Source: JAKSCF01 sp028279945
Lineage (GTDB): Bacteria; Bacillota; Clostridia; Peptostreptococcales; JAAYPU01
Length of the DNA: 40,138 nucleotides
Assembly (NCBI GenBank): GCA_028279945.1
Contig: JANQMT010000186.1
Location: 1-40,138, forward strand
Direction of reading: 5' to 3'
The notes below the pieces were generated by a model that searched no databases, was not told the origin of the DNA, and saw only the letters and a program-made list of their open reading frames with translations. Positions within the stretch are counted from its first letter, which is position 1; every line of letters starts with the position of its first letter. Made by a program: the position numbers and the translations under genes. Shown piece by piece: positions 33,286 to 40,138 of the stretch.

Positions 33286-33744
33286 ATGGAAATTATATAT
33301 AATGATGACAAGCTTATTGAAAAACAATGGCAAATAAAAATGGAAGAAGCAATCCAATTATGTGTGGAAGGGGAACAATTAGATTCTGACAATATAGAGG
33401 TTAGTATATCTTTTGTAAGCAATGAGGAAATACAACAATTGAATGCACAATACAGAGATAAAGATTGTGTTACGGATGTATTATCCTTTCCCCAATATGA
33501 TTCTATAGATGAAATGAACAAAAGTGAAGTCATTTGTCTTGGTGATGTTGTGATTTCTTTAGATAAAGCAGAAGAACAATCCATAGAATATGGACATGCT
33601 TTCCAGCGAGAATTGGTTTATCTTACAGTACATAGCATATTACATTTATTGGGTTATGACCACATGACAGACGAGGAAAAAAAGATTATGCGCAATAAAG
33701 AAGAAGTAATTATGAAAGAAATTTATCTTGAAAGGCTTGAGTAA
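33286..33744 (+). CDS. ybeY: Endoribonuclease YbeY (rRNA maturation factor)
   Basis: The 152-residue metalloprotein carries the zinc motif H-x3-H-x5-H in HSILHLLGYDHMTDEE near residue 122, plus TDVLSFPQ and LGDVVISLDKA. YbeY acts in 16S rRNA 3'-end maturation and 70S quality control. AGGTGAAC precedes the ATG, eight bases after phoH. It is normal in length. Confidence 0.96.
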   Translation: MEIIYNDDKLIEKQWQIKMEEAIQLCVEGEQLDSDNIEVSISFVSNEEIQQLNAQYRDKDCVTDVLSFPQYDSIDEMNKSEVICLGDVVISLDKAEEQSIEYGHAFQRELVYLTVHSILHLLGYDHMTDEEKKIMRNKEEVIMKEIYLERLE

Positions 33745-33747
33745 CCA

Positions 33748-34398
33748 ATGAAAAAAATTAAAAAAACTTTTATAACCGGCCTATTAGTCCTTATACCGCT
33801 TATGGTAACATTCACATTTACCATATGGGGATTTTTAAAGATTGATGAGTTTTTTCAGCAGCCTATTGAAGCGATTACAGGAAGACGTTTTATTGGATTG
33901 GGATTGATATTGACAATAGGCATTGTATTGTTTGCCGGTTCTTTAGCTACTAATTATGTGGGCAAAAAAATAATCAGAAATATTGAAGAAACACTCAATA
34001 AAATCCCTATTATAAATGTCATATATTCATCTATTAAACAATTGCAGGATACAATTTTTCTCAAAAAAAATCAAGAGGCATTTAAAAGTGTCGTATTGGT
34101 TCAATATCCCTCAAGGGATATTTATACATTAGGTTTTACAACGGCTACCGCACCGGCTATTATAGAAGGAGAAGTAGGAAAAAGACTCACCAGTGTTTTT
34201 ATTCCCACTACACCAAACCCAACTTCAGGAATGTTTGTTATGATTCCGGATAGAAATTTAATTCATCTTAAAATGCCGGTAGATACGGCAATAAAGCTTA
34301 TTGTCAGTGCAGGAATATTGTCTCCTGATTATAGCACTAAACTCAATGCTTATGAAAATACAATAATGGATACTCAAAACCAAGATGAAGAAAGGTGA
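33748..34398 (+). CDS. DUF502 membrane protein
   Basis: The 216-residue protein has two membrane segments (about 8-30 and 47-67) and a conserved outer or cytoplasmic domain with the DUF502 motifs IPIINVIYSSIKQLQDTI, PTTPNPTSGMFVMIP and LKMPVDTAIKLIVSAG. The function is unknown. It lies three bases after ybeY and six before cdd, with GAAAGG-type ribosome binding sites inside the upstream gene, so it is part of the same transcript. Confidence 0.9.
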   Translation: MKKIKKTFITGLLVLIPLMVTFTFTIWGFLKIDEFFQQPIEAITGRRFIGLGLILTIGIVLFAGSLATNYVGKKIIRNIEETLNKIPIINVIYSSIKQLQDTIFLKKNQEAFKSVVLVQYPSRDIYTLGFTTATAPAIIEGEVGKRLTSVFIPTTPNPTSGMFVMIPDRNLIHLKMPVDTAIKLIVSAGILSPDYSTKLNAYENTIMDTQNQDEER

Positions 34399-34404
34399 TA
34401 AAAA

Positions 34405-34785
34405 ATGAAAGATCAAGAACTTTATGACATGGCCGTTGAGGCAATGCAGAAATCCTACTCACCGTATTCTAAATATAAGGTAGGTGCAGCTGTTCTCACA
34501 AAATGCGGAAAAGTTTTTAAAGGATGCAATGTTGAAAATTCATCTTATGGTGCAACCATTTGCGGTGAAAGAACAGCTATTGTAAAAGCCGTTTCAGAAG
34601 GATATAGAGATTTTGAAGCCATTGCAGTTTGCGGCAGTGATGATGTACCGTCTTTTCCATGCGGCATATGCAGACAATTTATATTTGAGTTTGGCAGTGA
34701 TATTAGAATTATAATGTTAGATGAAAATAAAGAAATGATAACATATAAAATTTCAGAGCTTTTACCAAAAGGATTTAGATTATAA
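34405..34785 (+). CDS. cdd: Cytidine deaminase
   Basis: The 126-residue enzyme deaminates cytidine and deoxycytidine in pyrimidine salvage. Zinc ligands Cys53, Cys86 and Cys89 (ATICGERTA, PCGICRQ) and the catalytic Glu55 occur at the same positions as in the tetrameric Bacillus type. CNVENSSYG forms the substrate-binding loop. AAGGTGAT precedes the ATG. Gene order ybeY, cdd, era is common in Firmicutes. Confidence 0.97.
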   Translation: MKDQELYDMAVEAMQKSYSPYSKYKVGAAVLTKCGKVFKGCNVENSSYGATICGERTAIVKAVSEGYRDFEAIAVCGSDDVPSFPCGICRQFIFEFGSDIRIIMLDENKEMITYKISELLPKGFRL

Positions 34786-34825
34786 TAAAATTAAAAATGT
34801 CTGTTAGGTCATAAGGAGGGCACAA

Positions 34826-35710
34826 ATGCAGTATAAATCTGGATTTATAGGAATTGTAGGTCGGCCTAATGTTGGAAAATCAACGTTGATGAATGCAATA
34901 TTAGGTGAGAAGATTGTCATTATGTCAGACAAACCTCAAACGACCAGAAATGCTATTAGAGGCGTGTATACGGAAGATAATGCCCAGCTTATTTTTATCG
35001 ATACACCGGGCATACATAAGCCCAAAAACAAACTAGGCGAATATATGACGGATATGGCGCTAAGAACACTTGAAGAAGTGGATATTATATTGTTAATCGT
35101 TGATGAAAGGGCAGACTTTGGGCCTGGTGATGAATACGTCTTAGAAGCACTTAAAAATGTTAAGACGCCTAAATTCTTAATTATTAATAAAATAGATTTA
35201 ATAGAACCCAAAAAATTTGAAGAAATATACCATGCGTATGACAAAATGAATATTTTTCAAGATATTTTTGGAGTCTCTGCACTTTCAGGAAAAAATGTAG
35301 CAGAGTTAATAGAACAACTAAAAGAAACGGCACCTGAGGGTCCTATGTTTTTTCCGGAGGATATCCTTACAGACCAACATGAAAAGTTCTTAGTAGGAGA
35401 AATTATCAGAGAAAAAACACTCCAATATTTACAAGATGAAGTCCCTCACGGCGTAGCGGTAGACATTACGTCCATGAAAGAAAAAAAAGATATCATCGAT
35501 ATACAGGCAGATATATATTGTGAAAAGAAATCTCATAAAGGGATCATCATTGGAAAAGAAGGAAGAAAACTAAAGGGAATAGGAAAAAGTGCACGAATAG
35601 AAATAGAGGCACTTTTAGGAACAAAAGTGTTCCTAGAGATTTGGGTTAAGGTAAGACCTAACTGGAGAGAAAACAGCGGGAATCTGAAAAACTTTGGTTA
35701 TTACAGATAA
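34826..35710 (+). CDS. era: GTPase Era
   Basis: The 294-residue GTPase helps mature 16S rRNA and the small subunit. The G domain shows GRPNVGKST (G1), the switch region KPQTTRNAIRG, DTPGIHKPKNKLGE (G3) and NKIDLI (G4). The KH domain follows (about 200-294), with IIGKEGRKLKGIG as its RNA-binding loop and KVFLEIWVKVRPNWREN. AAGGAGGG lies before the ATG. recO follows 12 bases later. Confidence 0.97.
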   Translation: MQYKSGFIGIVGRPNVGKSTLMNAILGEKIVIMSDKPQTTRNAIRGVYTEDNAQLIFIDTPGIHKPKNKLGEYMTDMALRTLEEVDIILLIVDERADFGPGDEYVLEALKNVKTPKFLIINKIDLIEPKKFEEIYHAYDKMNIFQDIFGVSALSGKNVAELIEQLKETAPEGPMFFPEDILTDQHEKFLVGEIIREKTLQYLQDEVPHGVAVDITSMKEKKDIIDIQADIYCEKKSHKGIIIGKEGRKLKGIGKSARIEIEALLGTKVFLEIWVKVRPNWRENSGNLKNFGYYR

Positions 35711-35722
35711 TAGGAGATTTAA

Positions 35723-36460
35723 ATGGTTATTCAAACCAATGGTATCGTTTTAAAGCAAATAAAGACAGGAAATGATAGAAGAATAATCGTATTATTTTCT
35801 CAAAAACTTGGGAAAGTAAGCGTTGCGTCTACAACGACTTACCATACGAAAAGTAAATCATCTGCAATTCTCCAGCCCTTTAATTATGGAAAATATATGC
35901 TCTATCAGAGTAAAGATATCTATAATATGAATCAAGGAGAAGTTATCAAGAGCTTTTATAAGATTGGAGAAGATATAGATAAATATGCATGCAGTTCTTA
36001 CATTTTAGAATTTACGGATAAAATACTGGCTGAACATCAACCGGATAATAAAATATTTAATTTATTACTTGATTTTTTAAACGTAATAGAATCAAGAAAA
36101 AAAGATTATTTAATGATTGTCAGGGCGTACGAAATTAAGGCTTTATCATATAATGGTATCATGCCACAATTTTTAGAATGCATAAAGTGCGGCGACAAAA
36201 ATACAAAAGATTTTAGTATTGTAGAAGGCAGCCTTTTATGCGAATCATGTAGAGACAACAATACGTTGATTTTAAGCTTAGATCATATTATAATAGAAGT
36301 AATGAAGTATATAGAACAGCACTCTATAAAAGAGTTAGAAAAACTATCTTTAGATAAAATGGTACTTAAAAAATTAAATACTTTCATGCAGTTATATTTA
36401 AAGCATCATATGGAAATAAATAATATGAAAAGCGTCAATTTTTTAAATACCTGTTTATAA
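35723..36460 (+). CDS. recO: DNA repair protein RecO
   Basis: The 245-residue protein has the N-terminal OB fold (TNGIVLKQIKTGNDRRIIVLFSQKLGKVSV), then the helical domain and a four-cysteine zinc site (ECIKCG, LCESCRD). RecO loads RecA with RecR in recombinational repair. TAGGAGATT precedes the ATG. The pair era-recO is conserved across Firmicutes. Confidence 0.96.
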   Translation: MVIQTNGIVLKQIKTGNDRRIIVLFSQKLGKVSVASTTTYHTKSKSSAILQPFNYGKYMLYQSKDIYNMNQGEVIKSFYKIGEDIDKYACSSYILEFTDKILAEHQPDNKIFNLLLDFLNVIESRKKDYLMIVRAYEIKALSYNGIMPQFLECIKCGDKNTKDFSIVEGSLLCESCRDNNTLILSLDHIIIEVMKYIEQHSIKELEKLSLDKMVLKKLNTFMQLYLKHHMEINNMKSVNFLNTCL

Positions 36461-36499
36461 ATTGTTATCAAAAAATAAAATATGAAGGTGGTGTTGAAT

Positions 36500-37051
36500 T
36501 TGGATATTTCCTTAGAAAAAATTGAATTGGTGAAGGACCGAACGGGTGTTAGTTATAAGGAAGCTAAAGAAGCTTTGGAACACGCTAAAGGAAATGTTGT
36601 GGATGCAATCATATACATAGAAGAAAACATTGATGGCAAAAATAAATTTAAATTTATGGAAGAAAATGAGATTGTTGAAAAATTAAAAGAGTTTGTTAAA
36701 AAAGGCAATGTTTCAAAAATTGTTTTCAAAAAAGATGATGAAGTGATCCTTAATATTCCTGTGAATGCCGGTATTATAGGTATGGCATTGGCACCTTGGC
36801 CGGCAATCGGCGGTACAATAGCTGCAATGATGACAAAATGTAAAATTGAAATTATTAAAGAAGATGGAGAAGTGGTCGACTTTAGTGAAATTGCAAATGA
36901 TAAGTTTGATGATATCAAGAATAAAGCCGACGATGTATTTGATGAAGTCAAAAATATGACTGAAGATGCTATCCAAAATGTTAAAACGAAAGTGGATGAA
37001 TATAAGGATAGTAAGTCAAAAGATGAAGAAGATGAAGAAGACGAAGAGTAA
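36500..37051 (+). CDS. DUF4342 protein with UBA-like N-terminus
   Basis: I chose the TTG at 36500, eight bases after AAGGTGG; the ATG at 36482 lies upstream of that site. The 183-residue protein has an N-terminal UBA/EF-Ts-like unit (VKDRTGVSYKEAKEALEHAKGNVVDAIIYIEE), then the DUF4342 domain (IVEKLKEFVKKGNVSKIVFKKDDEVILNIP, with a hydrophobic hairpin GIIGMALAPWPAIGGTIAAM). A helical acidic tail ends in an EEDEEDEE-type run. It closes the recO transcript and is followed by a terminator. The function is unknown; membrane contact through the hydrophobic hairpin is possible. Confidence 0.88.
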   Translation: MDISLEKIELVKDRTGVSYKEAKEALEHAKGNVVDAIIYIEENIDGKNKFKFMEENEIVEKLKEFVKKGNVSKIVFKKDDEVILNIPVNAGIIGMALAPWPAIGGTIAAMMTKCKIEIIKEDGEVVDFSEIANDKFDDIKNKADDVFDEVKNMTEDAIQNVKTKVDEYKDSKSKDEEDEEDEE

Positions 37052-37074
37052 ACTGTATCATTAATAAAAACATC

Positions 37075-37112
37075 TACGACCCTGTACTTTTGTGCAGGGT
37101 CGTAAAATTTTT
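37075..37112 (+). terminator. Rho-independent terminator of the era-recO cluster
   Basis: TACGACCCTG and CAGGGTCGTA form a 10-bp stem extended by a further pair or two around TACTTTTGTG, followed by AAAATTTTT. It ends the long yqfC to DUF4342 run of genes. Confidence 0.88.
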
Positions 37113-37284
37113 ACCAAATATCGCCTGAGCTGATAATGGGTATTCCTTCGGCTGTCTAATTTGAGAAGCTGTTTTAAATACAATATGTAAAATATATAAT
37201 GTGGAAAAAATGTTAAAATGACTGTATAATTAAGGCAAAATAGAATGATGAAACGAGAGATAGATAACAAGAAAGGGATTTTTT

Positions 37285-38397
37285 ATGCTGAAGGTAATTG
37301 CTGTAGATGATGAAAGAAAAGCTTTAGATCGATTTGAACGAATCATAGAAAAAGATGAGCGTGTTCAAGTGATAGGGACATTTACTACGGCTCAGGACGC
37401 ATTTGAAGTTATTAAAAATCAATCTGTCGATATAGCTTTTTTAGATATTGAAATGCCTTTGATGAGAGGGCTGGAATTAGGAGATAAATTGACCAAAGAA
37501 AATCCTAATATTGAGGTTGTATTTATAACTGCTCACGATCAATATGCTTTAGATGCTTTTCAGATTCATGCTACAGGGTATCTGCTCAAGCCCTTAGATA
37601 AAGCGGAAGTGAAGAAGCAGATCGATTACATAGTAAGGAAGCTGGGTCGTGGGACCCATGAGGTAAAGTCAAATGTTTTTATGGTAAGATGTTTTGGACA
37701 GTTTATATGTTGCCCTTGTGGAAATGAAGAAGATATTTTACGATGGAGGACATCTAAAACAGAAGAACTTTTTGCACTACTCATACATTATCAGGGAAAA
37801 CCCATGTCAAAAGAAATCATCATGGATGCCCTTTGGCCTGAATTGAATTCTAAAAGTGCTGCTAACAATTTTCGGGTGACTTGTACTTACTTGCGTAATA
37901 CTTTTGCGCAGAGAGGTATTAAAGATATATTATTGCGAGAACGAGATAATTATATGATCAACCTTAAAAGAGTAAGTTGTGATGCATTGGATTTTACCCA
38001 TATTGCCAATAAGTATTTATTTGAAGGAATGATAACAGATGACATGGAACAAATATCCAGATTATATAAAGGCGCCTACATGGAGAATAAGGCGTATGAT
38101 TGGTTGCTTGAGGCAAGGGCGTGGTTTTATAAGACATTTGAAAAAATACAAAACAGTCTTGCAGATATCTATTTAAAAGAAAAAAAATATAAGGCAGCAT
38201 GTGATGCCATTGAAAGTATAATTGAAAGAGAAGCACTTTCAGAAGAAGCGGTTAAAAGGCTTATTTATATTAAGCAGCAAATGGGAGATACGGTATCAAG
38301 TATTGGGATTTACGAGAAATATAAGGAAAGACTTAATAAAGAAATGGGGATTCAACCCTCTTTAAGTATGCAAGAATTGTTTCACAAAAGATTTTAA
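37285..38397 (+). CDS. Response regulator with BTAD (SARP-like) output domain
   Basis: The 370-residue protein has an N-terminal receiver domain (about 1-115): acidic pair Asp8/Asp9, phosphoacceptor Asp54 (FLDIEMPL), Thr82 and Lys102. An OmpR-like winged helix follows (about 140-225, RTSKTEELFALLIHYQGKPMSKE, ALWPE, NNFRVTCTYLRN), then the bacterial transcriptional activator domain (about 235-370), which is helical and TPR-like. AAAGGGATTT precedes the ATG. No sensor kinase gene is adjacent, so it is an orphan regulator here. Targets are unknown. The next gene is another transcription activator 39 bases on, and the two may share a transcript. Confidence 0.92.
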   Translation: MLKVIAVDDERKALDRFERIIEKDERVQVIGTFTTAQDAFEVIKNQSVDIAFLDIEMPLMRGLELGDKLTKENPNIEVVFITAHDQYALDAFQIHATGYLLKPLDKAEVKKQIDYIVRKLGRGTHEVKSNVFMVRCFGQFICCPCGNEEDILRWRTSKTEELFALLIHYQGKPMSKEIIMDALWPELNSKSAANNFRVTCTYLRNTFAQRGIKDILLRERDNYMINLKRVSCDALDFTHIANKYLFEGMITDDMEQISRLYKGAYMENKAYDWLLEARAWFYKTFEKIQNSLADIYLKEKKYKAACDAIESIIEREALSEEAVKRLIYIKQQMGDTVSSIGIYEKYKERLNKEMGIQPSLSMQELFHKRF

Positions 38398-38436
38398 GCA
38401 AACGAGTATACTAGAATGATTTTTAGGAGTAATCAG

Positions 38437-39984
38437 ATGAAAAAATATGATAATGATCGTTTAATGAAATATAAAGAATTCTATGATGAAATACATAAAA
38501 AAGTGAAAAAATATAAAAAAACAATTTCGACTATTGGCTTTGGATTACCAGAAGTGGATAAGCTTTCTAAATTAGAAGAAGATATTACCGGAACTATAAA
38601 TGCTGTTGAGGTTATCATAAATTCAAGTTTAGAGCTGAATCATATATTTGAAAGCAGTCCGGACAGCATTTATGTAACGGATGGAGAAGGGATCACTTTA
38701 AGAGTTAACAAAGCTTTTGAAGAGTCTGCAATATCAAAAAGACAAGAAGTTATGCGAGAGAATGTTTATGATTTGGAAAGAAGGGGTGTATTTAAGCCCT
38801 CTGTATGCGGACTTATATTAAAAGAAAAGCGGAAAATTTCAATACTGCAAAATATGGATAGCGGAAAGAAAACCGTTGTAACGGGGGTTCCCATTTTCGA
38901 TGAAAGGTACCAAATATATAGAGTGGTTACAAATACTAAACTCCTTGAAGAAGTTATTGGTTTGACACAATATATAAAGATAACGGAACAAAATCATCAA
39001 TCAGCAGATGAAAGCAATAAAGGAGAACAAACTTTAATTGCAGAGAGCCAATCTATGAAGGCTATTCTTGACACCATTAGGCAAGTGTCGGATGTGGATT
39101 CAACCATCTTGATCATTGGAGAATCGGGTGTAGGTAAAGGGGTTATTGCAAGATATATTCATAAGAATAGTAAGCGGTCAGGTGGTAAATTAGTAGAAAT
39201 TAATTGTGGTGCGATTCCTGAAAACTTACTGGAATCAGAACTTTTTGGGTATGAAAGTGGTGCTTTTACAGGGGCTAATCGAAAAGGCAAGCCGGGGTTG
39301 ATTGAGATGGCGAATAAAGGCACATTATTTCTAGATGAAATCAGTGAATTGCCTTTAATGGTGCAAGTGAAATTACTACATTTTTTACAAAACAGAAAGA
39401 TAACCAGAGTAGGAGGGACGGAAGAAATAGAGGTAGATTTAAGAGTAATTGCAGCGAGTAACAAAGATTTAGAAAAGCAAGTAGAAAAAGGAAATTTTAG
39501 ATTGGACTTGTTCTATAGATTACATGTTATTCCTATTATTGTTCCACCTTTACGAGACCGATTAGAAGACATTGAGCCTGCAGTGAAGTATTTTGCTGAA
39601 AAATACAAAAAAAAATACAATAAAGACTTTACTATAACCCAGGAATTTATAAACTATGTGAAAAGTTATCATTGGCCTGGGAATATGAGGCAATTAGAGA
39701 ATCATATAGAACGAACTATAGTGACGAATAAAGAAAATTATGCTTTAGATAACAACAGACATCCAAAGGAAATAAAAAAAGGCAATGATGATCATATCTC
39801 TATTAATGTTGATGGAATAAATTCGTTAAACGAAGAGATAGAAAAATTGGAAAAGAAAATTATAAAAGCGGCTTTTGAAAAACATAAAAGTAGTTACAAG
39901 GTTGCCCAAGCATTAGGGCTGAGCCAAGCAACGGCTTACAGAAAAATATTAAAATATGTGCCGGAAAAGCAAAATATGGATTAA
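38437..39984 (+). CDS. PAS domain sigma-54-dependent transcriptional activator
   Basis: I chose the ATG at 38437, seven bases after AGGAG; an in-frame ATG at 38416 lies before that site. The 515-residue enhancer-binding protein has an N-terminal helical part, a PAS sensor (about 65-165, IFESSPDSIYVTDGEGITLRVN), and the AAA+ domain. The AAA+ domain shows Walker A GESGVGKG, the sigma-54 contact motif GAFTGA (about 275-280), Walker B GTLFLDEISELP and FRLDLFYRL. A Fis-type helix-turn-helix ends it (VAQALGLSQATAYRKIL). It lacks a receiver domain and probably senses a small molecule through PAS. Such activators usually control an adjacent catabolic operon, which here would lie outside the window. 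Confidence 0.95.
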   Translation: MKKYDNDRLMKYKEFYDEIHKKVKKYKKTISTIGFGLPEVDKLSKLEEDITGTINAVEVIINSSLELNHIFESSPDSIYVTDGEGITLRVNKAFEESAISKRQEVMRENVYDLERRGVFKPSVCGLILKEKRKISILQNMDSGKKTVVTGVPIFDERYQIYRVVTNTKLLEEVIGLTQYIKITEQNHQSADESNKGEQTLIAESQSMKAILDTIRQVSDVDSTILIIGESGVGKGVIARYIHKNSKRSGGKLVEINCGAIPENLLESELFGYESGAFTGANRKGKPGLIEMANKGTLFLDEISELPLMVQVKLLHFLQNRKITRVGGTEEIEVDLRVIAASNKDLEKQVEKGNFRLDLFYRLHVIPIIVPPLRDRLEDIEPAVKYFAEKYKKKYNKDFTITQEFINYVKSYHWPGNMRQLENHIERTIVTNKENYALDNNRHPKEIKKGNDDHISINVDGINSLNEEIEKLEKKIIKAAFEKHKSSYKVAQALGLSQATAYRKILKYVPEKQNMD

Positions 39985-40133
39985 TTCATCAATGAATTAC
40001 TTTTGTAAAGCAAAATAATCATTAAAAAGGCTAGAGATGAGCTAATTCTCAATTGGATAAATCAGAATATTTATACAAAACAAGTCACTAGTGAATTATA
40101 ATAAACTTGAAATTGATTCATTGATGAATTAAA
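39982..40133. repeat. Two related palindromes downstream of the sigma-54 activator gene
   Basis: TAATTCAT-CA-ATGAATTA (39982-39999) is a palindrome. A related palindrome, ATTCATTGATGAATTAA (about 40116-40133), lies near the window end, so the two also form an inverted pair. The 115 bases between hold no gene. The layout could represent activator binding sites upstream of a sigma-54 promoter beyond the window, or a small inverted-repeat element. No -24/-12 promoter is visible inside the window. Confidence 0.4.
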
Positions 40134-40138
40134 AAATA

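Noticed and set aside
1..40138. CRISPR array, tRNA or rRNA genes
   Set aside because: No regularly spaced direct repeats, no cloverleaf with CCA-type end and no conserved rRNA stretch were seen on either strand.

Overview
The window is AT-rich chromosomal DNA from a spore-forming anaerobic Firmicute of the class Clostridia. The sporulation genes (gpr, spoIIP, yqfC, yqfD), an aldehyde:ferredoxin oxidoreductase tail, the strong GGAGG ribosome binding sites and the gene order gpr-spoIIP-lepA-hemW-hrcA-grpE-dnaK-dnaJ-prmA-rsmE-mtaB ... yqfC-yqfD-phoH-ybeY-cdd-era-recO all point there. I cannot name a species from the sequence alone.

The left third (1-12.4 kb) is an accessory region. It opens with the 3' end of an aldehyde:ferredoxin oxidoreductase and an unrecognised 217-residue protein. 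Next come four paralogous 39-residue hydrophobic, cysteine-ended proteins, one on the + strand and three facing it, with sigma-K-like promoters in front of the two transcription units. A DUF2130 coiled-coil protein follows, then a gene-free stretch with two facing candidate small RNAs, then a large serine recombinase with a small basic partner. After that lies a block with broken genes: an AraC regulator cut off inside its GH39 domain, two tandem saccharopine-dehydrogenase-like genes on the minus strand, and a PRK06851-type ATPase lacking its 5' end. An Fe/Mn superoxide dismutase and a pyridoxamine-oxidase-like flavoprotein close this part.

The middle (12.4-28.4 kb) is core housekeeping. It holds rpsT (minus strand), gpr, spoIIP, a small membrane protein, lepA, hemW, then the heat-shock operon hrcA-grpE-dnaK-dnaJ with a perfect CIRCE operator, then prmA-rsmE-mtaB, a HIT protein, rpsU and yqeY. 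Two short non-coding elements with inverted-repeat ends interrupt it: a MITE-like element before hemW and an AT-rich one between dnaJ and prmA.

The right part (28.4-40.1 kb) starts with two accessory genes, a helical-repeat protein and an RQC-minor-type DNA-binding protein, placed between yqeY and yqfC. The cluster yqfC-yqfD-phoH-ybeY-DUF502-cdd-era-recO-DUF4342 follows, tightly spaced on one strand, and combines sporulation, ribosome maturation, pyrimidine salvage and DNA repair. The window ends with an orphan BTAD-type response regulator and a PAS/sigma-54-dependent activator. Two palindromes lie downstream of the activator gene and could be enhancer sites for a gene outside the window.

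No rRNA, tRNA or CRISPR array was found. The least explained items are the 39-residue protein family, the paired small RNA candidates, the MITE-like element and the block of truncated genes.
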